The notes under the pieces are model-generated. The model was not told the DNA's origin and made no database searches. It saw nothing but the letters and a program-made list of their open reading frames with translations. A stretch of DNA of 64,000 bases from contig NZ_JAFIQV010000040.1 of the NCBI RefSeq assembly GCF_017356015.1, positions 1-64,000 of the forward strand. The letters run 5' to 3'. Position numbers and translations under genes: made by a program. This DNA is from Azospirillum sp. SYSU D00513 (lineage in GTDB: Bacteria; Pseudomonadota; Alphaproteobacteria; Azospirillales; Azospirillaceae). This document shows positions 46,831 to 54,919 of the stretch, in pieces. Position 1 is the stretch's first letter; the number at the start of each line of letters is the position of its first letter.

Positions 46831-49125
46831 ATGGTTCGTCGGAGCAGGGGCAAGCGGGGCAGAATGCAACAGGCGCTGACCGGCGGGATGGACCGCCAGT
46901 CCGAGCTTGCGCGGGAGAACGCGAAGCTGCGGCGCATCAACCAGGTCCTGATGGACAGGGTGGAGCGCAGCATGGACTTTCAGGGCAACGCCTTCTCGCT
47001 GTTCCAGACGGCGGTGCTGCTGGAAAACCGCGTGCACGAGCGCACGCAGGCGCTGGAGACGGCCCTGCGCGAGGGCGAGCACGCCAACCGGGAGTTGCGC
47101 CGCGCGACCGAGGACGCGGAGACCGCCAAGGCCCGCCTCAGCGAGGCGATCCGCTCCATCCGCGAGGGCTTCGCCTTCTGCGGTCCGGACGACCGTCTCG
47201 TGCTCTGCAACAACCGCTACCGGGAGATCTGGCGGCTGGGCGACGCGGCGGCCACCGGCATGACCTTCGAGGAGATCGTGCGCCGCGCCGCCACCGACGG
47301 CATGATCGTGGACGCCATGAGCGACCCGGAGGACTGGGTCCGGCGGCGCATGGCGAGCCACCGCGCGCCGGGCGAGCCCTTCGTGCTGCAGTTCCGCGAC
47401 GGGCGCTGGCTCCAGATCAGCGAACGGCGCACGGAGGACGGCGGCATCGTCGGCATCTACACCGACATCACCGAGATCAAGATCAGCGAGACCCGCCGCC
47501 GCGAGCACGAGCTGGCCGAAACCTCGGCCCTCCTCCAGGCGACGCTCGACAACCTGTCGCAGGGCGTGTCGGTGTTCGACGCCTCGCAGCGGCTGGTCGC
47601 CTGGAACAACCGCTTCGTGGAGCTGCTGGGCCTGCCGCGCACGCTGGTCTTCCGGGGCACGTCGCTGCGCGACGTCATGGTGTCCGACTGCATCCGGCGG
47701 CAGTTCACCGTGGACGGGTCGGGCCACGTCCGCCCCATCGAACCGGGCCGCCCTCTGGAGCTGGAACACGAGGCGCCGGGCGGCCGGGTGCTGGAAATCC
47801 GCCGCAACACCATGCCGGACGGCGGCTGGGTCTCCACCTACACCGACATCACCGAGCGGCGCCGCGCCGCGCTGGAGCTCCAGGAGGCCAAGCTCAACCT
47901 GGAGCGCCGGGTGGAGGAGCGCACCGCCGAGCTGCGCGCCGCCAAGGCCGAGGCCGAGCAGGCCAACCTCAGCAAGACCAAGTTCCTGGCGGCGGCGAGC
48001 CACGACCTGCTCCAGCCGCTGAACGCCGCGCGCGTCTTCATGGCGGCCTTGGCCGAACGCCGCGTCGCCCCGGCCAACCGCCGGCTGGTGGACAGCACGG
48101 TGGCGGCGCTGGAGGGGGTGGACGAGCTGCTGACGGCACTGCTCGACATCTCCAAGCTCGACGCCGGCGTCATGCACACGGAGATCGGCGACTTCCCCAT
48201 CGCGGAGCTTCTGTCCGCGATGGAGGGCGAGCACGCCATGGTGGCCGTCTCCAAGGGGCTGCGGCTGACGGTGAAGCCCTGCCGGCTGGCGGTGCGCAGC
48301 GATCCGCGCCTGGTCGGGCGCATCCTGCGCAACCTCATCAGCAACGCCATCCGCTACACGCCGTCCGGGCGCATCCTCGTCGGCTGCCGGCGGCGTGGCG
48401 ACCGGCTGCTGGTCGGCGTCTGGGACACCGGCGTCGGCATCCCGGCCGACAAGCAGGAGGAGATCTTCGAGGAGTTCCGCCGCCTCAACGACCAGGGGCG
48501 GGACCGCGGCATGGGTCTGGGCCTCGCCATCGTGCAGCGCATCGCCCGGCGGCTCGGCCATCCGCTGGTGGTCCGGTCGGAACACGGGCGCGGCAGCCTT
48601 TTCGGGATCGAGCTGCCGATCGGCCAGGACGCTGCGGTGCGCCCGGCGCGCCGGCCCCTCCCCATGCTGCCTCGCGCCGACGGCATGGAGGGTGCGGCGG
48701 TGCTGGTCATCGACAACGAGGTCAGCATCCTGGAGGGCATGGCGGCCCTGCTCGGTGGCTGGGGCTGCCAGGTTGCCGTCGCCGCCACGGCGGAGGAGGC
48801 GCTGGAGCGCGCCGCGCAGGACGGGCGGCCCGACCTGATCGTCGCCGACTACCATCTGGACGAGGGCCGCATCGGGCTGGACGCCATCGCGGCGGTCCAG
48901 CGGGCCTGCGGCGGCGACCTGCCGGGCATCGTGGTCACCGCCGACCACACGGCGGAGGTGCAGGCCGCCGTCAAGGCCGCCGGCTGCCATCTGCTGAACA
49001 AGCCCCTGAAGGCCGGCCGTCTGCGCTCCCTGATGGCGCATCTGCTGGCGAAGGCCAGGACGGCGCGGGGGGCGGCGGAGCCGGACGGCGGGGAACCGCT
49101 GCGGCGGGCGGCCGCGGGACGGTAG
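46831..49125 (+). CDS. Hybrid sensor histidine kinase, two PAS-7 domains plus receiver
   Basis: This encodes 764 residues with no membrane helices. A coiled coil lies at about 20-105. PAS-7-type domains are at about 105-215 (IREGFAFCGPDDRLVLCNNRY...GIYTDITEIK) and 237-345 (LSQGVSVFDASQRLVAWNNRF...STYTDITERR), with a second coiled coil to 380. HisKA has His391 (FLAAASHDLLQPLNAAR). The ATPase domain has ISNAIRYT, WDTGVGIP and GMGLGLAIVQR. The C-terminal receiver (about 623-740) has D628/E630, phospho-Asp673 (VADYHLDEG) and Lys724. The order matches NahK/ErcS'-type soluble kinases. It is divergent from zwf; GGAGG precedes ATG 46831. The signal is unknown. Confidence 0.93.
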   Translation: MVRRSRGKRGRMQQALTGGMDRQSELARENAKLRRINQVLMDRVERSMDFQGNAFSLFQTAVLLENRVHERTQALETALREGEHANRELRRATEDAETAKARLSEAIRSIREGFAFCGPDDRLVLCNNRYREIWRLGDAAATGMTFEEIVRRAATDGMIVDAMSDPEDWVRRRMASHRAPGEPFVLQFRDGRWLQISERRTEDGGIVGIYTDITEIKISETRRREHELAETSALLQATLDNLSQGVSVFDASQRLVAWNNRFVELLGLPRTLVFRGTSLRDVMVSDCIRRQFTVDGSGHVRPIEPGRPLELEHEAPGGRVLEIRRNTMPDGGWVSTYTDITERRRAALELQEAKLNLERRVEERTAELRAAKAEAEQANLSKTKFLAAASHDLLQPLNAARVFMAALAERRVAPANRRLVDSTVAALEGVDELLTALLDISKLDAGVMHTEIGDFPIAELLSAMEGEHAMVAVSKGLRLTVKPCRLAVRSDPRLVGRILRNLISNAIRYTPSGRILVGCRRRGDRLLVGVWDTGVGIPADKQEEIFEEFRRLNDQGRDRGMGLGLAIVQRIARRLGHPLVVRSEHGRGSLFGIELPIGQDAAVRPARRPLPMLPRADGMEGAAVLVIDNEVSILEGMAALLGGWGCQVAVAATAEEALERAAQDGRPDLIVADYHLDEGRIGLDAIAAVQRACGGDLPGIVVTADHTAEVQAAVKAAGCHLLNKPLKAGRLRSLMAHLLAKARTARGAAEPDGGEPLRRAAAGR

Positions 49126-49145
49126 GGCTGCGGGGCGTCAGGGAA

Positions 49146-49169
49146 GCCCTCTCCAGCGCGGGAGAGGGC
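49146..49169. terminator. Hairpin between convergent genes
   Basis: GCCCTCTCC and GGAGAGGGC form a 9-bp stem with a 6-nt loop in the 52-nt gap between the kinase stop and the convergent small gene. There is no T tract on either side. Confidence 0.45.
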
Positions 49170-49177
49170 CGGCAGCC

Positions 49178-49393
49178 TTAACGCTGTTTGTCGCCCTCGA
49201 AGGATTCCGCCTGGCGGCGGTCCTGCTCGATCTCGCGGTTCATTTCCTGGCCGATCTTGGGGTCCAGATCCTTGGCGTGTTCGGCCAGTTCGCGGGCCTT
49301 CTTCACGTCGCCGTCGGCGGCGGTCTCGATGGCCTCCTCGGCGAGGTCGTGGGCCTTCTGGTGCTCGGGGCTCTGTTCGTGCTTGCCGGCCAT
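49178..49393 (-). CDS. Small hydrophilic protein of unknown function
   Basis: This encodes 71 residues from ATG 49393 (CGGAGGACC upstream). It is highly charged and helical: SPEHQKAHDLAEEAIETAADG, then KKARELAEHAKDLDPKIGQEMNREIEQDRRQAE. There is no signal, Cys or membrane segment. It resembles small soluble stress-type proteins in composition only. The reading frame extends upstream but loses protein character there. Confidence 0.65.
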   Translation of the reverse strand: MAGKHEQSPEHQKAHDLAEEAIETAADGDVKKARELAEHAKDLDPKIGQEMNREIEQDRRQAESFEGDKQR

Positions 49394-49535
49394 GCGGGGT
49401 CCTCCGGTGGGTGTGTTGGTGGTCGGTCCGTCGGCGTTCGGCCTCTCGGGCCGGGGTGTCCGCTGCGGGAAACCGGCGCGGGGTGGGGACGGTTCCCCGA
49501 TTCGCCCGATTCGCCGCCGCCCGTTGCCGCTCCGC

Positions 49536-49847
49536 TCAGTGCAGGGTGCGGCCCGACGGGGTGGGAGGTGCCGTGCGCGAGGTCTCCTGAGGCGAGCCGG
49601 CGCCGCTCTCCTCCGCCGCGTCGAGCATGGCCTCGGCCTGCTCCTGCACGGTGGCGGCGCGGCGGCGGGCGTCCTCGTCGTTGCTGCGCGCCTGGACGAA
49701 TTCGGCCGCCTGCTCAGCCACCGCAAGCGTTTCGACCACCTCTTCCATGGTCTCTTCCAGCGCCTCGACGTCCACGCCCGGCCTGTCCTGGCCTTCCGCC
49801 CGGGCCTCCATCGCGTCGTCCTGCCGGGAGTCTTTCTTGAGGGTCAT
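49536..49847 (-). CDS. Small acidic helical protein of unknown function
   Basis: This encodes 103 residues from ATG 49847 (CTGGAGATTG upstream). A strongly acidic amphipathic helix (VDVEALEETMEEVVETLAVAEQAAEFVQAR, then RRRAATVQEQAEAMLDAAEE) is followed by a Ser/Thr/Pro tail. The family was not recognised. It is in the same orientation as the 49178 gene, 142 nt away, and both resemble small alphaproteobacterial orphans. Confidence 0.62.
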   Translation of the reverse strand: MTLKKDSRQDDAMEARAEGQDRPGVDVEALEETMEEVVETLAVAEQAAEFVQARSNDEDARRRAATVQEQAEAMLDAAEESGAGSPQETSRTAPPTPSGRTLH

Positions 49848-50020
49848 ACAAACAATCTCCAGACTAGAATATTCAATGTACTGGTTAACACACCAACAGA
49901 GGGATGCCCGCGCCGTTCCGAAAAGAAAATCTTAGGAAGGCTGGAATAGAAAGAGGACATGCGACGTTCGTCGTCATGTCCGGTGGCGAGCCCACCATCT
50001 CCTCAGGTTTGCGAACTCCC

Positions 50021-52639
50021 ATGAGCAATCCGAAACGTTCGATCCGGTTCGCGGCAGTCGCCGCGGCACTGCTGGCCGTGACCGCGGGCCACGCATCCTT
50101 CTGGTCCTCGCGGAACCAGCCGACGCCCATCTCGGCCGAGCCGGGGCGCATCGAGTCCGTTTCCTATTCGCCGTCGGGCCGCGACTACGACCCGACGGAA
50201 AACCCGAACGTTCCCATCCGGGAGGTCGAGAAGGACATGGCCGCCGTGGCCGGCTTCGCCAACGGCGTGCGCACCTACTCCTCGCTGGGCGCGCAGGGGC
50301 AGGTTCCGGCCCTGGCGTCGCGCCACGGGCTCGACGTCTCGCTCGGCATCTGGCTCAGCGACGACAAGGCGCGCAACGAGCAGGAGATCGCCCGCGGCAT
50401 CGTGCTCGCCCGCAAGCTCCACTCGGTCAAGCGCGTGATCGTCGGCAACGAGACGCTGCTGCGCGCCGAGGTGACCGACGCCGAACTGGCCGGCTACATC
50501 AAGCGCGTCCGCGCCGCCGTGCCCGAGCGCGTCCAGGTCGGCACCGCCGACGTCTGGTCGGAGATGGTGAAGGCCAAGGAGACGGTGAAGGCCTCGGACT
50601 TCATGGGCGTCCACGTCCTGCCCTACTGGGAAGGCGTGCAGGCCGACCAGGCGCTCGCCTGGATCCGCGACCGGCTCGACACCATGCGCAAGACCTATCC
50701 GGGCAAGCCGCTCTTCGTCGGCGAGGTGGGCTGGCCGTCCGGCGGCGACAACTTCCACGACGCCTTCCCGTCGCGCGAGGCGCAGGCCTCCATCGTCCGC
50801 AACTTCGCGGCCGAGGCCGGCATGCTCGGCCTGCACTACAACGTCGTCGAGGCCTTCGACGGCCCGTGGAAAACCACCATCGAGGGTTCGCCCGGCCCGA
50901 GCTGGGGCATGCTCGACACCGACCGGAACTGGAAGTGGCCGCTGGCGGGCGCCGTCCCGGCCTCCTACGGCGAGCGTCTGGGCGCCGGCATCGCCATCGG
51001 GCTCGGCCTGCTGCTCTCGGCCGTGGTCGCCTTCCGCCGCCGCTCCAACATGACCTTCGCGCTGGCCGCCGGCATCGGCGCCAACGTGATCGGCCTCGCC
51101 GTGGGCATGGCGGTGTCCGGCGCCTACAACGAGTATCTGACCTTCGGCGCGGTCATGACCTGGGGTTCGGCCTTCCTTCTCGGCTCCCTGATGATGAGCG
51201 TCGCCTTCGCCGAGCTGACCGAGGTGGTCCGCCGCCTCTTCACCGGCCGGGCGCCGGAGCTGCTGCCGCAGGGACGCGTGGCCTCGGGCCACCAGCCGAT
51301 GGTGTCGATCCACGTCGCCGCCTGCCGCGAGCAGCCGGACGTGCTGAACGCCACGCTGCGCTCGCTGGCGCGGCTCGACTACCCGAACTACGAGGTCGTC
51401 GTCCTCGTGAACAACACCGAGGAGGAGGAGCTTGTCCGCCCGGTCGAGGAGATGTGCGCCCAGCTCGGCCCGAAGTTCAAGTTCCACTGGTACCGCAAGA
51501 TCTCCGGCTACAAGGCCGGCGCGCTCAACGCCGCCCTGCGCCACACGGCGCCCGAGGCCCAGATCGTCGCCGTGCTGGACGCCGACTACACCGTGTCGCC
51601 CGACTGGCTGTCGAAGCTGGCCCCGGTCTTCGCCGACCCCTCGGTCGGCATCGTCCAGGCCCCGCAGGAGCACCGCGACGGCCATGAGACCGGCCTGAAG
51701 GCCGCCATGGCCGCCGAGTACCGCGCCTTCTTCGACGTCGGCATGCAGGAGGGCGTCGCCTCCCAGGCCTTCATCTGCCACGGCACGATGATCATGCTGC
51801 GCCGCTCCGCCATGGACCATGTCGGCGGCTGGTCGGAGAACGGCATCTGCGAGGACACGGAGCTTGGCCTGCGCATCCTGTCGGCCGGCTGGCGCGCCGC
51901 CTACACGGACGAGCGGCTGGGCGAGGGTCTGGCTCCGGACAACTTCATGCAGTTCCGCAAGCAGCGCGACCGCTGGGTGTTCGGCTCCACGCAGATCCTG
52001 CGCGCCCACTGGCGGAAGTTCCTGCCCGGCTTCAAGGGCCTGACCGCCCGGCAGAAGTTCGGCTACCTGACGAACTGGGCGCGCTGGTGGTCGGACGCCA
52101 TCGGCCTGGTGGCAGGCGTCGCCGCCGTGACCTGGACCTTCGCCTCGCTGGTGTTCCCGCTGCACCTGCCGCCGGTCGAAGCCACGGCCGCCGTGCTGGG
52201 CGCCCTGGTCCTGCGCGCCGCCTCCAGCCTCGCCGCCTCGCGCTGGGCTTCGGGCAACAGCTGGAAGGACGCGCTGGGTGCCTGCTTCATCGGCATGGCT
52301 CTCTCCACCACGGTGGCGATGGCGGCCCTGCGCGGCCTGGTCCGCAAGCACGACGCCTTCCGCGTCACCGCCAAGGGCGGCAAGCGGGCTCCCGGCCGCT
52401 TCTGCGCCCGGAACGAGGCGATCATCGCCGGCGCCCTGCTGGTGTCCGCCGTCACGGCGCAGATCGCCAACCCGCTCGGCACCGTGTCGCTGGAGCTGTG
52501 GTCGGCCCTGCTGGTGGCGATGGCCGTGCCGAACCTGATGGCGGTCGGCTTCGCGGTCGGCGACATGCTCCCGGCCCGCGAGCGGAAGGCGGTCCAGCCG
52601 GCCACGGCCGACGTCGCCTCCCAGGCCGCCGCCGCCTGA
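50021..52639 (+). CDS. GH17-GT2 fusion beta-glucan synthase (NdvB-like)
   Basis: This encodes about 872 residues from ATG 50021; ATG 49976 would add 15. An N-terminal signal/anchor (SIRFAAVAAALLAVTAGHAS) is followed by a periplasmic GH17 domain at about 45-310, with acid/base Glu in VIVGNETLLRAE and nucleophile Glu in FVGEVGWPSGG. Two membrane helices come next, then GT2 at about 430-660: HVAACREQPDVLNATLRSL, VLDADYTVSPDW, GICEDTELGLRIL and RDRWVFG. C-terminal membrane helices follow. The order matches Pseudomonas aeruginosa NdvB, which makes cyclic beta-1,3-glucans. The product here is inferred. It is monocistronic with its own terminator. Confidence 0.92.
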   Translation: MSNPKRSIRFAAVAAALLAVTAGHASFWSSRNQPTPISAEPGRIESVSYSPSGRDYDPTENPNVPIREVEKDMAAVAGFANGVRTYSSLGAQGQVPALASRHGLDVSLGIWLSDDKARNEQEIARGIVLARKLHSVKRVIVGNETLLRAEVTDAELAGYIKRVRAAVPERVQVGTADVWSEMVKAKETVKASDFMGVHVLPYWEGVQADQALAWIRDRLDTMRKTYPGKPLFVGEVGWPSGGDNFHDAFPSREAQASIVRNFAAEAGMLGLHYNVVEAFDGPWKTTIEGSPGPSWGMLDTDRNWKWPLAGAVPASYGERLGAGIAIGLGLLLSAVVAFRRRSNMTFALAAGIGANVIGLAVGMAVSGAYNEYLTFGAVMTWGSAFLLGSLMMSVAFAELTEVVRRLFTGRAPELLPQGRVASGHQPMVSIHVAACREQPDVLNATLRSLARLDYPNYEVVVLVNNTEEEELVRPVEEMCAQLGPKFKFHWYRKISGYKAGALNAALRHTAPEAQIVAVLDADYTVSPDWLSKLAPVFADPSVGIVQAPQEHRDGHETGLKAAMAAEYRAFFDVGMQEGVASQAFICHGTMIMLRRSAMDHVGGWSENGICEDTELGLRILSAGWRAAYTDERLGEGLAPDNFMQFRKQRDRWVFGSTQILRAHWRKFLPGFKGLTARQKFGYLTNWARWWSDAIGLVAGVAAVTWTFASLVFPLHLPPVEATAAVLGALVLRAASSLAASRWASGNSWKDALGACFIGMALSTTVAMAALRGLVRKHDAFRVTAKGGKRAPGRFCARNEAIIAGALLVSAVTAQIANPLGTVSLELWSALLVAMAVPNLMAVGFAVGDMLPARERKAVQPATADVASQAAAA

Positions 52640-52691
52640 CCGGCGAAGGCCTTCAAGCAAACGCTCCACGCACAGATCCCAAGCACTCAAG

Positions 52692-52721
52692 GCCCCTTTC
52701 CTTCGGGAAAGGGGCTTTTTT
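52692..52721 (+). terminator. Intrinsic terminator after the beta-glucan synthase
   Basis: GCCCCTTTCC pairs with GGAAAGGGGC around a TTCG tetraloop, followed by six T's. Confidence 0.93.
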
Positions 52722-52752
52722 CACGCCCGGCGCCCGGCGCCATGGTGCGGGA

Positions 52753-52962
52753 TCAGTGGACGCTGAGCGGCTCCAGGTCCTGCTGGCGCATGGCCGCGAC
52801 CGCCAGCTCCCGGCTCTTGAAGCGCCACAGATAGGTGCCGTCGGCGCAGTAGGTGACATAGCCGGTGATGCGGCCCCGGCGGCGCACCGGCTTGACGTAG
52901 CCGCGTTCCATGCGGCCCAGCTCGGTCAGTTGGGTGCGGGCGAGAGCATCGATGTTGGACAT
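52753..52962 (-). CDS. Mini-protein with Y-V-K-P-V...ADGT-Y-LW pattern, paralogue of next gene
   Basis: This encodes 69 residues from ATG 52962. An N-terminal helix (MSNIDALARTQLTELGRMERG) leads into a compact beta-type unit: YVKPVRRRGRITGYVTYCADGTYLW, then FKSRELAVAAMRQQDLEPLSVH. The C-terminal half recalls short alphaproteobacterial DUF1150-type proteins; that assignment is from memory and not certain. It aligns with the protein encoded just upstream (53040-53264), pointing to tandem duplication. Confidence 0.75.
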   Translation of the reverse strand: MSNIDALARTQLTELGRMERGYVKPVRRRGRITGYVTYCADGTYLWRFKSRELAVAAMRQQDLEPLSVH

Positions 52963-53039
52963 GGGCGTTTTCCGGATGCGTGGGGTGGGAGCGTCGGGGC
53001 GTTCGGTTCGGCGGGCCGCGGGATGCCGCGAGGTGCTGG

Positions 53040-53264
53040 CTATTGCAGGCTGACCAGGGACATCCCCTCGCCGTTCAGCCGGTCGCCGGCGGCCTTGGGG
53101 TCGGATTCCAGCCAGAGGCAGGTGCCATCGGCGGCGTGGACCGCGTAGGCCGGTCGGCCCTCCAGCAGGACCGGGCGGAGATAGGCATGGCTGGCGATGG
53201 CGTAGCGGGCGAACAGGTCGGCGGACCGCGTGCGGCTCGGGCTGCGCGTGCGGATGGCAGTCAT
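53040..53264 (-). CDS. Mini-protein paralogue (Y-L-R-P-V...ADGT-C-LW)
   Basis: This encodes 74 residues from ATG 53264 (GGAGACGACG upstream). A basic Ser/Arg-rich start is followed by DLFARYAIASHAYLRPVLLEGRPAYAVHAADGTCLWLESDPKAAGDRL and the ending MSLVSLQ. The central Y-x-(R/K)-P-V, ADGT-x-LW and C-terminal (P/V)S motifs are shared with the 52753-52962 protein. There is no signal peptide. It is probably in one transcript with it (77-nt gap). Function unknown. Confidence 0.72.
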   Translation of the reverse strand: MTAIRTRSPSRTRSADLFARYAIASHAYLRPVLLEGRPAYAVHAADGTCLWLESDPKAAGDRLNGEGMSLVSLQ

Positions 53265-53634
53265 CGTCGTCTCCGGGCGTGAAGGTGTTGGTTTTCCTAG
53301 AGCACAATCTAGGCCCGCCCGCTCCGGGCCGCTGTGGCCTGCTTCACAAACGGCCGCTATTTCCCATCGGATTCGGTGTGCAATTGTGCCACACTTCCCG
53401 GCGATGTGAAAAATCGGCGGCGGAGTGTGGGCTGCTTCACAGCGTTTGGGCTGTTGGCGTCCTAGGGATTGTTCGGCGGGATTGTTCGGCGGAACTGTGC
53501 GGCGGAGCCGTGGCCGCCGGCGGGGCGTACCCCTTTCCATGGGCTAGCCCGGCCCATCGGATGTTCCCCCTCCGCCGGCTGGACAGCGGCGTGACGGCCT
53601 TACAATGATCGCGCGGGATCCGCCGGAGCTGAGA
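53265..53634. other. 370-bp intergenic region with short tandem repeats
   Basis: This is a divergent region. An interrupted palindrome GTGTG-x9-CACAC is at 53376-53394. GCTTCACA occurs twice (near 53341 and 53431). A 13-bp tandem repeat array lies at 53467-53505. The rest is GC-rich and has no supported gene. Confidence 0.55.
53467..53505. repeat. 13-bp tandem repeat, three units
   Basis: GATTGTTCGGCGG occurs twice in perfect tandem and is followed by the diverged AACTGTGCGGCGG. It lies about 130 nt before the DUF4384-like gene. Confidence 0.75.
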
Positions 53635-54888
53635 ATGACCAAGACAGCTGGCTGCAAGGCACCTGGGCAGACGAGAACCGGCAGGGTGAAGGCAGGCAGG
53701 GCCGGACTGGGCGTTTGCCTGGCCGCCGCCATGCTCCTGGGCACGGCCCTGGCCATTCCGGCCGGCGCGCGGGCCGAGGAGGCGGTTGTGGTCGCCTCCA
53801 CGGCACCGGGCTATGCGCTGGGGCAGGTCGTGGCGGACGGCTCCACCGTGACGGTGCCGGAGGGGGCGGCCGCGCATTTCCTGTTCGCCGACGGCCGTAT
53901 GATCCGGCTGGAAGGCCCGTTCGAGGGCCGGATCGACAGCGTGCCGCAGCTGGCGGCGCGCGGCGGAGCCGATGCCGCGGGTGACCTCGTGAGCGGGGAG
54001 CGCTTCTTTCAGACGGATCTCGGCGCCAGCCGCTCCGTCAGCCCCTGGCCGGTGAGGCTGGAGACGGCGCTCGCCATCGATCCCGGCTCGACCGGGACCT
54101 ACTGCGTGCCGTCCGACGGCCAGCTCCGGCTGCGCCGTCCCAGCGACCCGGCCCTGTCGGCGGTGACCCTGCGCGACCGGGCGACCGGCGCCACCGCCCG
54201 CGTCTCCTGGCCCGCCGACGGCGGGGGAGCGGAAGGGGATAAGGGCGACGGCACGGTCCCCTGGCCCCGCCAGATCCCCGTGCGCGATGGTGCCGAGATC
54301 ATCGTCGCCGGCCCCGACCGGAAGCCGCGCCACGCCCTGTGGCTGCGGCTGGTCGATGGCGGGAAGGGGAAGGCCCAGCGCGGCCCCGCCCTGGCGGTGA
54401 GCGTGGCGCGGGCCGGCTGCCGGGCGCAGGCCGAGGCCCTGCTGTCCAGCCTGCGCGACCAGATGGCGCCGCTGAACCTCTATCTCGCGACGGACCGGGG
54501 CCTCTACCCGACCTACCGGCCGGGCGAGCCGGTGCGGATGGTGCTCCAGACCAACCGCGACGCCCATGTCTACTGCTACCTGCGCAACCGGCGCGGGCTG
54601 ACGCCGATCTTCCCGCCGGGTGCTTCGGCCAGCTCCCGGGTGGAAGGGCATGTTCCCCTGAGCTTCCCCGGCGAGCGCATGCCGCTCTCCATCCAGGCTG
54701 GCCAGCCGGGCAGCGACCAGGAGGTCCGCTGCTTCGCCGCCGGGCGCGACCTGGACGGCGAACTGCCGGGCCGGCAGGAGGCCTACCGGCCGCTCGGCCC
54801 CGACGCGTTGAAGCGGCTCGACCGGGCGCTCGGCGCGCTGCGGGGGACGGATCTCGTGATGGCGCAGGTCGTGCTGCGCGTCGACTGA
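53635..54888 (+). CDS. Exported FecR/DUF4384-like protein
   Basis: This encodes about 417 residues from ATG 53635 (GGAGCTGAG upstream). A signal peptide (GLGVCLAAAMLLGTALAIPAGARA) precedes a FecR-like beta unit at about 50-105: GYALGQVVADGSTVTVPEGAAAHFLFADGRMIRLEGPFEG. A middle beta-rich domain follows. The C-terminal about 130 residues are DUF4384-like: LNLYLATDRGLYPTYRPGEPVRMVLQTNRDAHVYCYLRN, TPIFPPG and LSFPGERMPLSIQAG. It is immediately upstream (31 nt) of a CHASE2 cyclase; FecR-like plus CHASE2 cyclase pairs recur in proteobacteria, so it may supply the periplasmic signal. Confidence 0.82.
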   Translation: MTKTAGCKAPGQTRTGRVKAGRAGLGVCLAAAMLLGTALAIPAGARAEEAVVVASTAPGYALGQVVADGSTVTVPEGAAAHFLFADGRMIRLEGPFEGRIDSVPQLAARGGADAAGDLVSGERFFQTDLGASRSVSPWPVRLETALAIDPGSTGTYCVPSDGQLRLRRPSDPALSAVTLRDRATGATARVSWPADGGGAEGDKGDGTVPWPRQIPVRDGAEIIVAGPDRKPRHALWLRLVDGGKGKAQRGPALAVSVARAGCRAQAEALLSSLRDQMAPLNLYLATDRGLYPTYRPGEPVRMVLQTNRDAHVYCYLRNRRGLTPIFPPGASASSRVEGHVPLSFPGERMPLSIQAGQPGSDQEVRCFAAGRDLDGELPGRQEAYRPLGPDALKRLDRALGALRGTDLVMAQVVLRVD

Positions 54889-54919
54889 CGGGGAGGGTGC
54901 GGGAACGCGGAACGCCAGG

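Noticed and set aside
46552-49041. The N-terminal 830-residue extension of the zwf open frame.
   Set aside because: It is antisense to the hybrid kinase; Zwf homology starts at ATG 46551, which has a GGAGG site.
53376-53394. GTGTG-x9-CACAC as a Crp-type binding site.
   Set aside because: Spacing and half-sites do not fit TGTGA-N6-TCACA; kept only as an interrupted palindrome.
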